64,000 bases of DNA from NCBI RefSeq assembly GCF_002796975.1, contig NZ_PEKV01000005.1, forward strand, positions 467,541-531,540, read 5' to 3'. Below the pieces are notes generated by a model, which saw only the letters and a program-made list of their open reading frames with translations, did not search any database and was not told where the DNA came from. Each line of letters begins with the position of its first letter. The first letter of the stretch is position 1. Positions 41,772-49,911 of this stretch are shown piece after piece. The position numbers and the translations under genes are program-made. The DNA comes from Ferrovibrio sp. (GTDB taxonomy: Bacteria; Pseudomonadota; Alphaproteobacteria; Ferrovibrionales; Ferrovibrionaceae).

Positions 41772-42752
41772 ATGCGGATTGATAGATATCTGCCTGTTCT
41801 GGCGGTTCTTGCGGCTTTTGTCATTGGTGCTGTAGCGCCGGCGAAGGCCAATGATGCATTTGGCTCGAAACCCATTCAACTGATCGTTGGCTTCACGCCG
41901 GGCGGTGGGTCCGATACCGCGGCAAGAGTGATTGCGCCGATCCTCGCCAAGGAACTCCGCGCCACCGTCATTGTCGACAACAAGCCGGGCGCAGCCGGCA
42001 TTATCGCATCCGATTTCGTGGCAAAGGCGAAGCCGGATGGACACACGCTGTTGGTCGCATCGCCCGGCGCTTTTACAATTGCTCCATACCTGAACAAGCT
42101 GCCGTACGATCCTGTGAAAGACTTCACGCCGGTTTCCCAGCTGACCTTCTACCCGAATATCATGGTGGCTGGCGCTGAGACGGGCATCACGAGCGTGTCT
42201 GAACTGATCGCCAAGACCAAGGCGGCACCGGGGAAATACAATTTTGCCTCGACGGGCGTGGGCGCGACGCCGCATCTCGCATTTGCGTATTTCAGCATGC
42301 TAACGGGGATCGACCTCAATCACGTCCCCTATAAGGGAAATCCGCAAGCGGTGGCTGACGTTCTGGGTGGCCGTGTTGAATTCTACGTAGCTGATCCTGC
42401 CGCGGTTCTGCCACATATTCAGACCGGTAAACTGCGCGCGCTCGCGCTTTCGACCAAAGATAAGTCCCGTCTGTTCCCAGATATTCCTTCGATGACAGAA
42501 GCTGGCGTGCCGAAGTTCGATGTGCCGTTCTGGCACGGTCTGATGGCTCCTAAAGGGCTGCCCGATGACATCGTGAAGAAGCTGCTGGCTGCGTTAAGCG
42601 TCATTGGCGCCGATCGCGAAGTGAATGCTGCGATTGAGAAGGCGGGAATGGAACTGAGACTCAGCAATCCAAAGGATTTCGCGCAGATGATGGATGGCGA
42701 GCGAGCACGTTGGAAATACGTGATCGAGACTAACAATATTAAAGCCGAATAG
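41772..42752 (+). CDS. tctC: TctC-family solute-binding protein (third copy)
   Basis: The ATG at 41772 follows GGGAGGAAGC. The 326-residue protein has a Sec signal peptide (YLPVLAVLAAFVIGAVAPAKA) and TctC/Bug marks: IQLIVGFTPGGGSDTAARV, VIVDNKPGAAGIIASDFVA and KPDGHTLLVAS. It is the third binding protein of the cluster and is expressed from its own FadR-type-operator promoter, away from TctAB. A perfect terminator hairpin follows. It may provide a different specificity or a signal-sensing function. Confidence 0.9.
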   Translation: MRIDRYLPVLAVLAAFVIGAVAPAKANDAFGSKPIQLIVGFTPGGGSDTAARVIAPILAKELRATVIVDNKPGAAGIIASDFVAKAKPDGHTLLVASPGAFTIAPYLNKLPYDPVKDFTPVSQLTFYPNIMVAGAETGITSVSELIAKTKAAPGKYNFASTGVGATPHLAFAYFSMLTGIDLNHVPYKGNPQAVADVLGGRVEFYVADPAAVLPHIQTGKLRALALSTKDKSRLFPDIPSMTEAGVPKFDVPFWHGLMAPKGLPDDIVKKLLAALSVIGADREVNAAIEKAGMELRLSNPKDFAQMMDGERARWKYVIETNNIKAE

Positions 42753-42764
42753 TCTTTAAGAATG

Positions 42765-42804
42765 AGTGTTATTGGCCTGTCTAAATCGGCAGGCCAATAA
42801 CACT
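42765..42804 (+). terminator. Terminator of the third TctC gene
   Basis: AGTGTTATTGGCCTG (42765-42779) pairs perfectly over 15 bp with CAGGCCAATAACACT (42790-42804). The T run after it is weak (TTCAG). Confidence 0.75.
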
Positions 42805-42852
42805 TTCAGTACCGTTGATTTAATCGAAGCAGCAAATTCCCATCCGATTAAA

Positions 42853-43131
42853 ATGAATATCACACAGCTTGAGACATTGGTTTGGCTGAGCCGACTGAGA
42901 AGCTTTAGGAAAGTAGCTCAGCAACTCGGCACGTCGCAGCCAGCGATATCGATGCGCATTCGCCAGCTTGAGCGCGAGCTTGGGGTCACTCTATTTCGAC
43001 GTAGCCCAACCCGAACTCAACTGACAGAGAACGGCCGTCAATTGCTGGAATATGCTGTGGCAATAACTGATCTCGCGTCGCAGCTCGTGCAAAAGGCGGC
43101 CAAAACATCTGGCCATATGACGCACCCATAA
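42853..43131 (+). pseudogene. LysR-family regulator, truncated after the DNA-binding domain
   Basis: From ATG 42853 the reading encodes only 92 residues. They are a LysR winged helix (QLETLVWLSRLRSFRKVAQQLGTSQPAISMRIRQLEREL and LFRRSPTRTQLTENGRQLL) and the start of the linker helix. The 200-residue effector-binding domain is missing: the frame stops at 43131, only 39 bp before the first 46-bp repeat. The truncation point marks the boundary between the catabolic block and the mobile island. A free winged-helix protein could still bind DNA, but loss of function is more likely. Confidence 0.75.
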
Positions 43132-43169
43132 TTTTTCGATTGGTGCGGCGAAAAGCTAATTCACGGTCA

Positions 43170-43282
43170 GTAGAATTGGCTACTAGCTACTGGTCGGGAG
43201 TAAAATGCCTAGTGAGTAGATTTTACGAACTTAGGCTCGGCGAGTAGGTTATGCCGGGCGTAGACGGCCTCTAAAAAGAGGC
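43170..43282 (+). repeat. 46-bp repeat units (locus C) and hairpin
   Basis: GTAGAATTG at 43170 and GTAGATTTT at 43216 start units exactly 46 bp apart; a third start, GTAGACGG, follows 44 bp later at 43260. The AAAATGCCT tail and the GCTCGGCGAG core are shared with loci A and B. A hairpin GCCTCT-AAAA-AGAGGC (43267-43282) follows. The rest of the gene-free stretch to 43422 is GC-rich with no recognised feature. Confidence 0.65.
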
Positions 43283-43422
43283 AAGATGGGCTCCGCACGG
43301 GTTCGCCGCCATCCCCATCCCCGCGCTCGATCCGCCTCACAGTGCGGCGTCTCCCGCGGTCCCCGCGCTTCTGGGTCCGGGTCCCCATATAGAAAAGCAG
43401 GCTAGCTCGAAGACGGCCTGGA

Positions 43423-44331
43423 TCACGCACTGGTCGGGCCGGTTGCCTCGAGATCGGTAATCTTCTGAAATTCTGCCAAGATCTCTTGGTGCCACTGGGC
43501 CAGGTAACGAACCACCTTGGCGTTGCTCAGCAAGCGCCCGAGGTAGCCCTTGATCAACACCAGGTCGAGGTGGTCTGTGCCGTAGCTTTGCTCAGCGATC
43601 TTGAGTTCGCGGTCGAGATTGCCCGCTTCACGCTCCATAAGCGCAATCTGCTCGCCACTAAGACCCTTCGTAGATCGTGGCTTGCGGCCAGCGACCAGAT
43701 TTGCAGCTGGGGTTGCCGCCACCAACGACCGTACATAGCCGATGGTAAATTTATTCATCGCAATCATGATCTCGGCGGCTTCGATCTGCCGCATCGGCAC
43801 CATCTTCTTGAGCTCCCAGAAGGCATTCAGGGCGATATGTTTGTCTTTGAGCAATTCGGCGGCTTCTGGGCAAATGCCGTCCAGTAGCCTTCGTTTTCTC
43901 TTAATGCTGCCGACATCGACATTGAGGGCGCGCGCAATACGCTCTTCTGATGCGCCCCGCTCCAGCGCCTTCAAGATCATGCGATGCTCTTGGATGATCG
44001 CGAGGCGGTTGACGCGTTTGTTGTAGGTAAAGGCTTCGTCGTCGGTCGAAACGAGGCAGATCACGCTTGTTTCGCCCATGGCTTGCAGGACGTCGAGGCG
44101 TAGGTGGCCGTCCAGCAGAATGTATTTTGCCGTGTCACGCGGGTCATGGGCGACGATCGGGGGTTCTACCAGGCCGACTTCCTGAATGGATGCCACGATC
44201 TGGGCATACTTTGCGCTAGTGCGTATTTGGTCTGTCACGGGGTGCAGCGCCCGGATATCCGCGATGCTGATACGCACTCCGGTTGCCTCGAAGCCCATCG
44301 CGATCGCCTGGCGATATGCGGATTCAGGCAT
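43423..44331 (-). CDS. RepB-like ParB-family protein
   Basis: From ATG 44331 the product is 302 residues. The N-terminal ParB/Srx domain is visible (IRALHPV, YAQIVASIQEVGLVEPPIVA, KYILLDGHLRLDVLQAMG), followed by a helix-turn-helix (ERGASEERIARALNVDVGSIKRKRRLL) and a helical C-terminal domain like that of plasmid partition protein RepB. The DGHLR motif replaces the GHRR of CTPase-type ParB. The start overlaps the stop of the upstream ParB gene by 8 bp, so the two are coupled. No ParA gene is nearby, so classical partition is unlikely. Confidence 0.85.
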   Translation of the reverse strand: MPESAYRQAIAMGFEATGVRISIADIRALHPVTDQIRTSAKYAQIVASIQEVGLVEPPIVAHDPRDTAKYILLDGHLRLDVLQAMGETSVICLVSTDDEAFTYNKRVNRLAIIQEHRMILKALERGASEERIARALNVDVGSIKRKRRLLDGICPEAAELLKDKHIALNAFWELKKMVPMRQIEAAEIMIAMNKFTIGYVRSLVAATPAANLVAGRKPRSTKGLSGEQIALMEREAGNLDRELKIAEQSYGTDHLDLVLIKGYLGRLLSNAKVVRYLAQWHQEILAEFQKITDLEATGPTSA

Positions 44332-45211
44332 TCCAAAGGCCCTTTCCGCCGAGTAAGCGATCGGCCAGGTTCTTCGGAAGGGTGTCGAGGCCCTCGGCCC
44401 GCAGCAGAGTGACAAAGTTCTCGTCCGCGAAAAGTTTGCGAATCGCCTCGGTCATAAAGACTAAGCGGTCGCGGGTGGCCTCGGCCTTACGTACGAGTAG
44501 GCGCTTTTTTTCGGCGTCATCACGGTATGCACGTAGCAGGGCATCCGAAGTGACCAGGCCTGTACGATGGTAGCTGCCGCGCAACCCCTTGCCCCGCCGG
44601 CGTCGGCTTTCGATCAAGCGTTTGGCCATTAATAGCCGGCGACCGCGCAGCTGGCGGCTCTCATAGGCCTTTTGCAGAATATCTTGAACGCCGGCATCAT
44701 CTGTATCGGCGATGGAAACCGCTACGCTTACCGGTATCAAGCCAGTTTCTACAGAGCGCAAAAGCCTGGTTTCACCATTTTCCAATAGTTTAAGGACGCC
44801 CTTCGCGTATTCGAGGGTTAGGCCGGTCTTGGTGGCGATTTCGTATTCACTGTAGCCACGCTGTTTCAGGCCTGAGATGTCGCGCAGCAGGTCGATGGCG
44901 CGATGCTGCCGCCGTGCGAGGTTTTCAACCAAGCTCATAACTAGTGAATCTTCTTCGCCCGCCTCTACAATCAGGGCAGGGATCTCAACCTGACCAAGCG
45001 CTTGATAGGCCTCTAATCGTCCCTGGCCACAGACCAGGTCATACCGGTCACCGTTGTCGCGGCGAATAACGGTGACGGGGCGCTTGAGGCCGAGTTGAGC
45101 GATGTTGTCGGTGATTTCTCGGAAGACCTTGCGATTGCGCACCCGGGGGTTGACCACGGTGATGCGATCGATTGGCACCATCTCAACCTGCGGCACTTGG
45201 TCGGGCTGCAT
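44324..45211 (-). CDS. ParB-family protein coupled to a serine recombinase
   Basis: The 295-residue protein has the ParB N-terminal domain (VEMVPIDRITVVNPRVRNRKVFREITDNIAQLGLKRPVTV and LVCGQGRLEAYQALG) and a helix-turn-helix segment (LKQRGYSEYEIATKTGLTLEYAKGVLKLL). GQGRLEA stands in place of the usual GERRLRA. It overlaps the recombinase stop as TGATG and the next ParB-like start by 8 bp, giving a tight three-gene operon. A role in positioning or regulating the recombinase, or a nuclease role as in some Srx/ParB relatives, is possible. Confidence 0.87.
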   Translation of the reverse strand: MQPDQVPQVEMVPIDRITVVNPRVRNRKVFREITDNIAQLGLKRPVTVIRRDNGDRYDLVCGQGRLEAYQALGQVEIPALIVEAGEEDSLVMSLVENLARRQHRAIDLLRDISGLKQRGYSEYEIATKTGLTLEYAKGVLKLLENGETRLLRSVETGLIPVSVAVSIADTDDAGVQDILQKAYESRQLRGRRLLMAKRLIESRRRRGKGLRGSYHRTGLVTSDALLRAYRDDAEKKRLLVRKAEATRDRLVFMTEAIRKLFADENFVTLLRAEGLDTLPKNLADRLLGGKGLWNA

Positions 45212-46794
45212 CAGGCCATCTCCATAAGCTGCGACCGCATGGCCATGACATAGAGGTGGTCCAATGTGTCAAACCGGTAGGCATCAAACGAGAGGCCATT
45301 GTCTTGGGCAAGCCGAAGCCTAGGTGGCGACACATCAATGCGCGGCAGCAGGTAATAGTCGATCGGCTGGCGGTTTAATTCGTCCATGCGAACAGCCACG
45401 GTAATATCGGGCGAGAGGCTAGTGTCGAACCGAATATGCCAGCGCAATGCGCCGCCCCAGGTTTCGCGACAGCGCGATATGACAATCGATGCTGTGAACT
45501 CGCGGTTGACGCTGAGAAGGTCGGTATCGGGGTCTCGCTGAATCTCACCACCAACCCGGGCGATTTCACGGCTCGTGTCATCGACCACCTGGTGGTGCAT
45601 TTGCCGTAGTATCTTGTTGATTTCGACGTAATCGTAGTCGCGATCGGGCCGAAATCCGACCATGTGATAGGCGCGTAAGAGGCTGCCGAACCTGGTGCGA
45701 TAGGCGCTACTTGAAGGCAAGCGCTCAGATTCATCGATGATCAGGCCAGACAGGTAGCCGCGGTCATCGAACGTAGCGCGGAGAAGCTGCAGCATTTCGT
45801 CGTTTGACAGACGGTCTGATCTGCTCGCGATGCGATCTTGAGCAGCTGCGAAAAGCTCAGGCGCGACCAGTGGCTCAAATGCGCCATCGGCACGCACCCA
45901 CATGGCTGGTACGTTCTGAATTCTGCGCCCCTTGAGCTTGCACGAGACCCGGTTCCAAACATTGTTCCCGGCATACTTCTCGTTAATAAGTACCTGATGC
46001 ACGGTGCCTCGGTTCCATGGGCGGTCAAGATCAGTGCGCAGACCCCTTAAGTTGAGTGCTGCCGCGATGTCGCGCTCTGAGCGGCCCTCTTGGACGAAGG
46101 CGTGGTACATCCAACGGACGGTTTCGACTTCTTCTTCTGGGCCTGGCACCAAGATGATGCGGTCTGTTTGGATGCTTTTGTGCTCGCCCCGCGTCAGCAC
46201 GCCTTTTTGCTCACCCCCCTGGTCGATCAACATGCGCCTCAGGCCGTATCCTGGCGGCCCGCCTTGGCGATACCCGAGCTCGATGAGATGGCATTGACCC
46301 GTAAAAACCTTGACTGAGAGCTCTCTGCTGTATTCGCCGGCCATTGCCCGCTTTACGCCCTTAACGATCGTCGATACTGGGCTTCCGTCATTCTCGAACT
46401 GCTCGGCACAGTACAGGACCCTGATGCCTGCCCGGCGGCAGATATATTCGTAGTAGGCGCTTTCATCCGCATCTTGGAAGCGACCCCACCGACTGACGTC
46501 GTAGACAAGAATTGCTGAGAAATCCGCCAAGTGCTCTTGGACATCAGAGATGAGCTTCTGAAGAGAAGCGCGACCATCTAGGCTTAATCCGCTCTTGCCT
46601 TCATCAGCGTAGGTTCTGACAATGCGGTAGCCCTTGCCGTCAGCGTATTTCTGTATGATCTCGGCTTGGTTTTGAGTTGAATATTTTTGATGTTCGGTAG
46701 ACATTCTTACGTACTGAGCGGCCCGCGTGAGGGTCGCTAGCGTGCCTCGATTGTCTAAGCCAACATCTACTGTCTCAGTGAGCATGGCGGGCAT
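45211..46794 (-). CDS. Large serine recombinase
   Basis: The 527-residue protein begins with a resolvase domain: AAQYVRMSTEHQKYSTQNQ with the nucleophile S32, then AILVYDVSRWGRF and GVKRAMAGEYSRELSVKV. A recombinase domain follows (GGPPGYGLRRM, EVETVRWMYHAFVQEGRSERDIAAALNLRGL). The long cysteine-rich zinc ribbon and coiled coil of phage integrases are not evident: the C-terminal 150 residues are different and unassigned. It heads an operon with two ParB-like genes and is divergent from a small gene at 46810. It is the main candidate for mobilising this island, together with the P4-type integrase. Confidence 0.9.
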   Translation of the reverse strand: MPAMLTETVDVGLDNRGTLATLTRAAQYVRMSTEHQKYSTQNQAEIIQKYADGKGYRIVRTYADEGKSGLSLDGRASLQKLISDVQEHLADFSAILVYDVSRWGRFQDADESAYYEYICRRAGIRVLYCAEQFENDGSPVSTIVKGVKRAMAGEYSRELSVKVFTGQCHLIELGYRQGGPPGYGLRRMLIDQGGEQKGVLTRGEHKSIQTDRIILVPGPEEEVETVRWMYHAFVQEGRSERDIAAALNLRGLRTDLDRPWNRGTVHQVLINEKYAGNNVWNRVSCKLKGRRIQNVPAMWVRADGAFEPLVAPELFAAAQDRIASRSDRLSNDEMLQLLRATFDDRGYLSGLIIDESERLPSSSAYRTRFGSLLRAYHMVGFRPDRDYDYVEINKILRQMHHQVVDDTSREIARVGGEIQRDPDTDLLSVNREFTASIVISRCRETWGGALRWHIRFDTSLSPDITVAVRMDELNRQPIDYYLLPRIDVSPPRLRLAQDNGLSFDAYRFDTLDHLYVMAMRSQLMEMA

Positions 46795-46809
46795 TCCTGG
46801 CGGAAAACC

Positions 46810-47241
46810 ATGACCGTGATGGCGTTATTGAAGAGGGGCTTTGAAGCACTCCCTCTCAGGCCATCAATTGACCGCATGTTAGTCCTGAGGTGCGGAATGT
46901 GGTTGCAAAAGACGGGCAATGTCTTTCCCACCAAAGCGAGCCCTGTATCTGCGGCTCTCTATGCCAGCGCCATTTCTCAAGCACTTCGGCATGAGCTTGG
47001 TGAAACACCGAATGCCGTAAAGATTGTTGCGCGATGGACTGGGGCCAGTGAGCGTACCGTAAAGAATTGGTTCTCTGCTCGCTGCGGTCCTAGTGGCGAG
47101 CATCTAATCGCTTTAGCTCAGCATTCTTCCGATGTGTTGGAAGTATTTCTTTTGTTATCTGGGCATGAACGTCGTGTGAGCTCGGCAAAATTGGACTTAA
47201 TAAAGACCCGGCTCAGTGAGATTCTCAAGTTACTCGAATGA
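46810..47241 (+). CDS. Small regulator-like protein divergent from the recombinase
   Basis: The reading of 143 residues includes a helical core LYASAISQALRHELGETPNAVKIVARWTGASERTVKNWFSARCGPSGEHLIALAQHS, which resembles a helix-turn-helix found beside integrases of alphaproteobacterial elements. The true start may be a later ATG (46876 or 46897), because the first 25 residues look unstructured. It stands only 15 bp from the recombinase start in the opposite direction, so it may repress or activate that gene. The assignment as DNA-binding is inference. Confidence 0.65.
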   Translation: MTVMALLKRGFEALPLRPSIDRMLVLRCGMWLQKTGNVFPTKASPVSAALYASAISQALRHELGETPNAVKIVARWTGASERTVKNWFSARCGPSGEHLIALAQHSSDVLEVFLLLSGHERRVSSAKLDLIKTRLSEILKLLE

Positions 47242-47249
47242 AGAGGCCT

Positions 47250-47897
47250 TCAATTCTTAAAGGAGCCCCAGAGTTCAGTGTTGGAGGCCGATAAATCAAA
47301 CAGACGTTCGTTCCTGGTCGGGTCAAGTTGGTTCGCTTGGCTGAGAGCCCATTCACGCCATGCCGCAAATTCAACGGGCTGTAGCTTAGGCCTATCGCTT
47401 TCTGCGACGCGGCTTACAAAATCTCTTATCTCGCATGCTGTACGATGGTCGCGGGCCTGTTGAACCAAGCGATCAACTCGTATTGCGTCCTTCTTCTGGT
47501 CGATTTCGACCGTGCGCTGCTCTTCTGTCATACGATCGAGGGGGTACGGCTCGTTCAGCTGCGTTTCGACATGATGCTTTTCGTTGGTTTGATGAACCTG
47601 CGTGGTCAGCGAGAGCAGTTGGTTGAGTAGCCGCGGCGCTGGTGGACGAATGGTCACGCGTTCAGGTGTTGCCGCAGTCGGCGCAGGCAGCGGCGACTTT
47701 GCTGCTGTTTGACCGGCCTGGACGCGCGCCCAGTATCCCCGTTCAGGTACGGGCACTTCGGCTTTTGCGCATATCTTAGCAATCCCTCGATCTGACATGC
47801 CAAACTTTTCAGCCAGCTTGCTAATTGGCGAGGCCCACACCAGCTCATAAAGCTCTTGTCGCGTCATATGCACGATAGCGACCTGAGGCACCTTCAT
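47250..47897 (-). CDS. Hypothetical protein with N-terminal helix-turn-helix-like motif
   Basis: The 215-residue protein starts with MTRQELYELVWASPISKLAEKFGMSDRGIAKICAKAEVPVPERGYWAR from residue 11. This pattern is seen at the start of many uncharacterised bacterial proteins and looks like a helix-turn-helix for DNA recognition. The remainder is hydrophilic and helical (EEQRTVEIDQKKDAIRVDRLVQQARDHR). Start choices are ATG 47897, 2 bp after the integrase stop, or ATG 47867. It is co-directional with the integrase and probably in the same transcript. Its role is unknown. Confidence 0.7.
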   Translation of the reverse strand: MKVPQVAIVHMTRQELYELVWASPISKLAEKFGMSDRGIAKICAKAEVPVPERGYWARVQAGQTAAKSPLPAPTAATPERVTIRPPAPRLLNQLLSLTTQVHQTNEKHHVETQLNEPYPLDRMTEEQRTVEIDQKKDAIRVDRLVQQARDHRTACEIRDFVSRVAESDRPKLQPVEFAAWREWALSQANQLDPTRNERLFDLSASNTELWGSFKN

Positions 47898-47899
47898 CT

Positions 47900-49210
47900 C
47901 TAAGCTGCCTTTTGAATTTGATGATATTCTGCGTCAGCTTCATCAGCGCCGGCCTGCAGAAGGTCTGCGATATGCTGCGAGACTTTTGTTGCTGCGGCGA
48001 CCAAGCTGGAATCCAGGTGGTGAATATAGCGGCTGGTGATGGTGCCAAGCCGATGTCCAAGCATCGAGGCGATTGTAGCTTCAGTGAAGCCAAGCTCATT
48101 GGCCATCGTCGCGAATGAATGCCTCAGCGTATGCAAAGTCACATTGAAGCGGCCCTCTTCATCGCGGTCATCGAGTTTGGCGGTGTCACGCACAAGGTTC
48201 ATGATCTTGGGCGTGCCGTCATAATGCGGTCCGCGATCACCAGGCAAGATGGCATCTGTATTGTTGTATCGCGGCAAGGTCTGTAACAGACCAAGTACGA
48301 CTTGGCCCAAGGGGCGAATGCTTTTGCCGGTCTTGGTCGCCGGCAGGCGTAAGCAGCTACGCGGGAAATCGATATAGGACCAGTGAAGGGTCTGGATTTC
48401 GTTCTTGCGGCAGCCGGTGAGGGCGAGAAGCCGAATAACGGTTAGGCCCTTTTGATTGGCGCCGCTGATCTCAGCAAAGCGCAGGGCTTTGCCTAGGGCC
48501 CGGTATTCCTCAGGGGTCAAATACCGATCGCGCACCCGGTCGCGCCGCCGCTCGACGCCGTGCGCTGGGTTGTCGGCTCTCAGGCCGTTGCGGACCCCAT
48601 ATTGCAAGATAGCCCCGAGCAGCCCGACGGTACGCGTAGCAGTGCCCCAGCCGCCGTCAACAATGGCCTTACCGCGCTTTTTGGTGACAACCACCGCCTT
48701 GGTCTTGCCGGCGACGATGTCGTTCATAAAACGACGGACATCGACCTTGGTGAGGTCTTTGACCTTCTTGCGACCCAGCAGGGGCTTGATATGGCGCTCT
48801 GCCCTGCCGACGTCTGTAGCGAGGGTGGAGGGGCGTTTCGGCACCCCGGCGCGGGTCAATATCCGGCCAGCCAGAGCGTCTTTAAAATACATGTCACAAA
48901 GCTCGCCGACCGTCTGGGCGGCTTTCTCGTCGCGCTTGGCTTGCGCGGGGTCGCCACCCTGCGCAATGGTCCCTAAAAGCTTCAGGGCTTCGTTACGGGC
49001 CATTTCGGCGGTGAACGGGGATCCGTGCTTCCCAATGGTCAGCCATTGCTGCTGCCCCTTCACGATGCTTTTCAGAAAATAGACGGTTTTAGACTTCTGG
49101 CAGCGGGCTCCAAGCCCGACCACTTCGGTGTCGAAAATGGTCTCGCCTGGACGTAGTGCGTCGACTGCTCGTTTGGTGATTCGAACTTTTGACACCTGCT
49201 GTCCTTCCAA
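47900..49210 (-). CDS. P4-type tyrosine integrase
   Basis: The 436-residue protein has the P4/DUF4102 arrangement: an N-terminal arm-binding domain (VRITKRAVDALRPGETIFDTEVVGLGAR), a core-binding domain (about 100-210) and a catalytic domain with R268 (TGCRKNEI), H360 and R363 (LHTLRHSF), H386 (LGHRLG) and the nucleophile Y395 (TSRYIH). It begins 145 bp from a 3' fragment of tRNA-Arg(CCG), the usual site of such enzymes. A decayed homologue occupies the same position next to the second tRNA-Arg fragment at 56885. Confidence 0.93.
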   Translation of the reverse strand: MEGQQVSKVRITKRAVDALRPGETIFDTEVVGLGARCQKSKTVYFLKSIVKGQQQWLTIGKHGSPFTAEMARNEALKLLGTIAQGGDPAQAKRDEKAAQTVGELCDMYFKDALAGRILTRAGVPKRPSTLATDVGRAERHIKPLLGRKKVKDLTKVDVRRFMNDIVAGKTKAVVVTKKRGKAIVDGGWGTATRTVGLLGAILQYGVRNGLRADNPAHGVERRRDRVRDRYLTPEEYRALGKALRFAEISGANQKGLTVIRLLALTGCRKNEIQTLHWSYIDFPRSCLRLPATKTGKSIRPLGQVVLGLLQTLPRYNNTDAILPGDRGPHYDGTPKIMNLVRDTAKLDDRDEEGRFNVTLHTLRHSFATMANELGFTEATIASMLGHRLGTITSRYIHHLDSSLVAAATKVSQHIADLLQAGADEADAEYHQIQKAA

Positions 49211-49354
49211 TGGGTTAGCTGGTTTTGTAGCTACAGCGTAGCTACATCCAGAACGAGAAACCCATAGAATGACGCAGAAGTTGGATCAACAAAAATGTTG
49301 GAAAACCGGGTAAAATAGTAACTCGTAGTAATAGAAAGAAATGGTTAACGACCA

Positions 49355-49403
49355 CTCCGAAGGCAGAGGCCACAAGTTCGAATCTTGTCGGGTGCACCAT
49401 TTT
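49355..49403 (+). pseudogene. 3' fragment of tRNA-Arg(CCG): attachment site copy 1
   Basis: The sequence reads anticodon loop CTCCGAA, stem GGCAG, variable AGGCC, T arm ACAAG-TTCGAAT-CTTGT, acceptor CGGGTGC and ACCA, followed by TTTT. No D arm or 5' acceptor strand precedes it, so it is only the 3' half of tRNA-Arg with anticodon CCG. The 49 bases are identical to 56885-56933. The P4-type integrase lies directly to its left. Confidence 0.85.
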
Positions 49404-49673
49404 TTCAAATACTTACTGATTTCTGAATGGGCAGAGAGCGCTGTAGCTGCAGCCTGGCTGCCGACGGATCATGCCTTTTTCAGATGCTGTGAGCTGGCGT
49501 TAAACCGAATCCTCACAGGTGGCTGGAGTGATTCGATGATCACGGAGCCGGTTCGGAGAGCGGTGCCGCAAATCCGCAAATCCTTTGCTGCGTCCAATGG
49601 GGCAAAAGCCCCCCTGTCCGCTGCGGGCGTCCCGCGGGATTCCCGGCCGCCGGACAAACCGCCGGTTTGTATT

Positions 49674-49863
49674 TGGTCCTACAAATAACGGATGTCTCTT
49701 GGCCGGGTCAATTCACGCCTAGCGGGTCGGAAAATCTGAGGCTGGCGTAATATATCATTGTTTCAGGCATGTTAAGCCATTTTCCGGATTGCGCGAGCGG
49801 GATGGAAGCGACGGAGTTGACAGGCAGTCCGGGGATCACTAGGGATTCTGGTCCAACAAATAG
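49674..49863 (+). promoter_or_regulatory. Promoter and paired operator-like sites for the second GntR gene
   Basis: TTGACA (49817-49822) and TAGGGA (49840-49845) are 17 bp apart. Two direct repeats, TGGTCCTACAAATAA (49674-49688) and TGGTCCAACAAATAG (49849-49863), share 13 of 15 bases; the second overlaps the probable start point. They resemble FadR-type half sites. This is the only content I see in the 508-bp gene-free stretch 49404-49911. A coding reading from 49341 across the tRNA fragment is not credible. Confidence 0.55.
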
Positions 49864-49911
49864 AGCGGGCGGTATCTGGCTGACCCGATACTCTGACCGA
49901 AGACAGAAGCC

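Noticed and set aside
43423..45211. Plasmid replication/partition locus (repABC)
   Set aside because: There is no RepA/ParA ATPase and no RepC initiator; the ParB-like genes follow a recombinase instead.
49341..49688. Protein-coding gene across the first tRNA-Arg fragment
   Set aside because: The reading runs through the tRNA fragment and continues without any family similarity or ribosome site.
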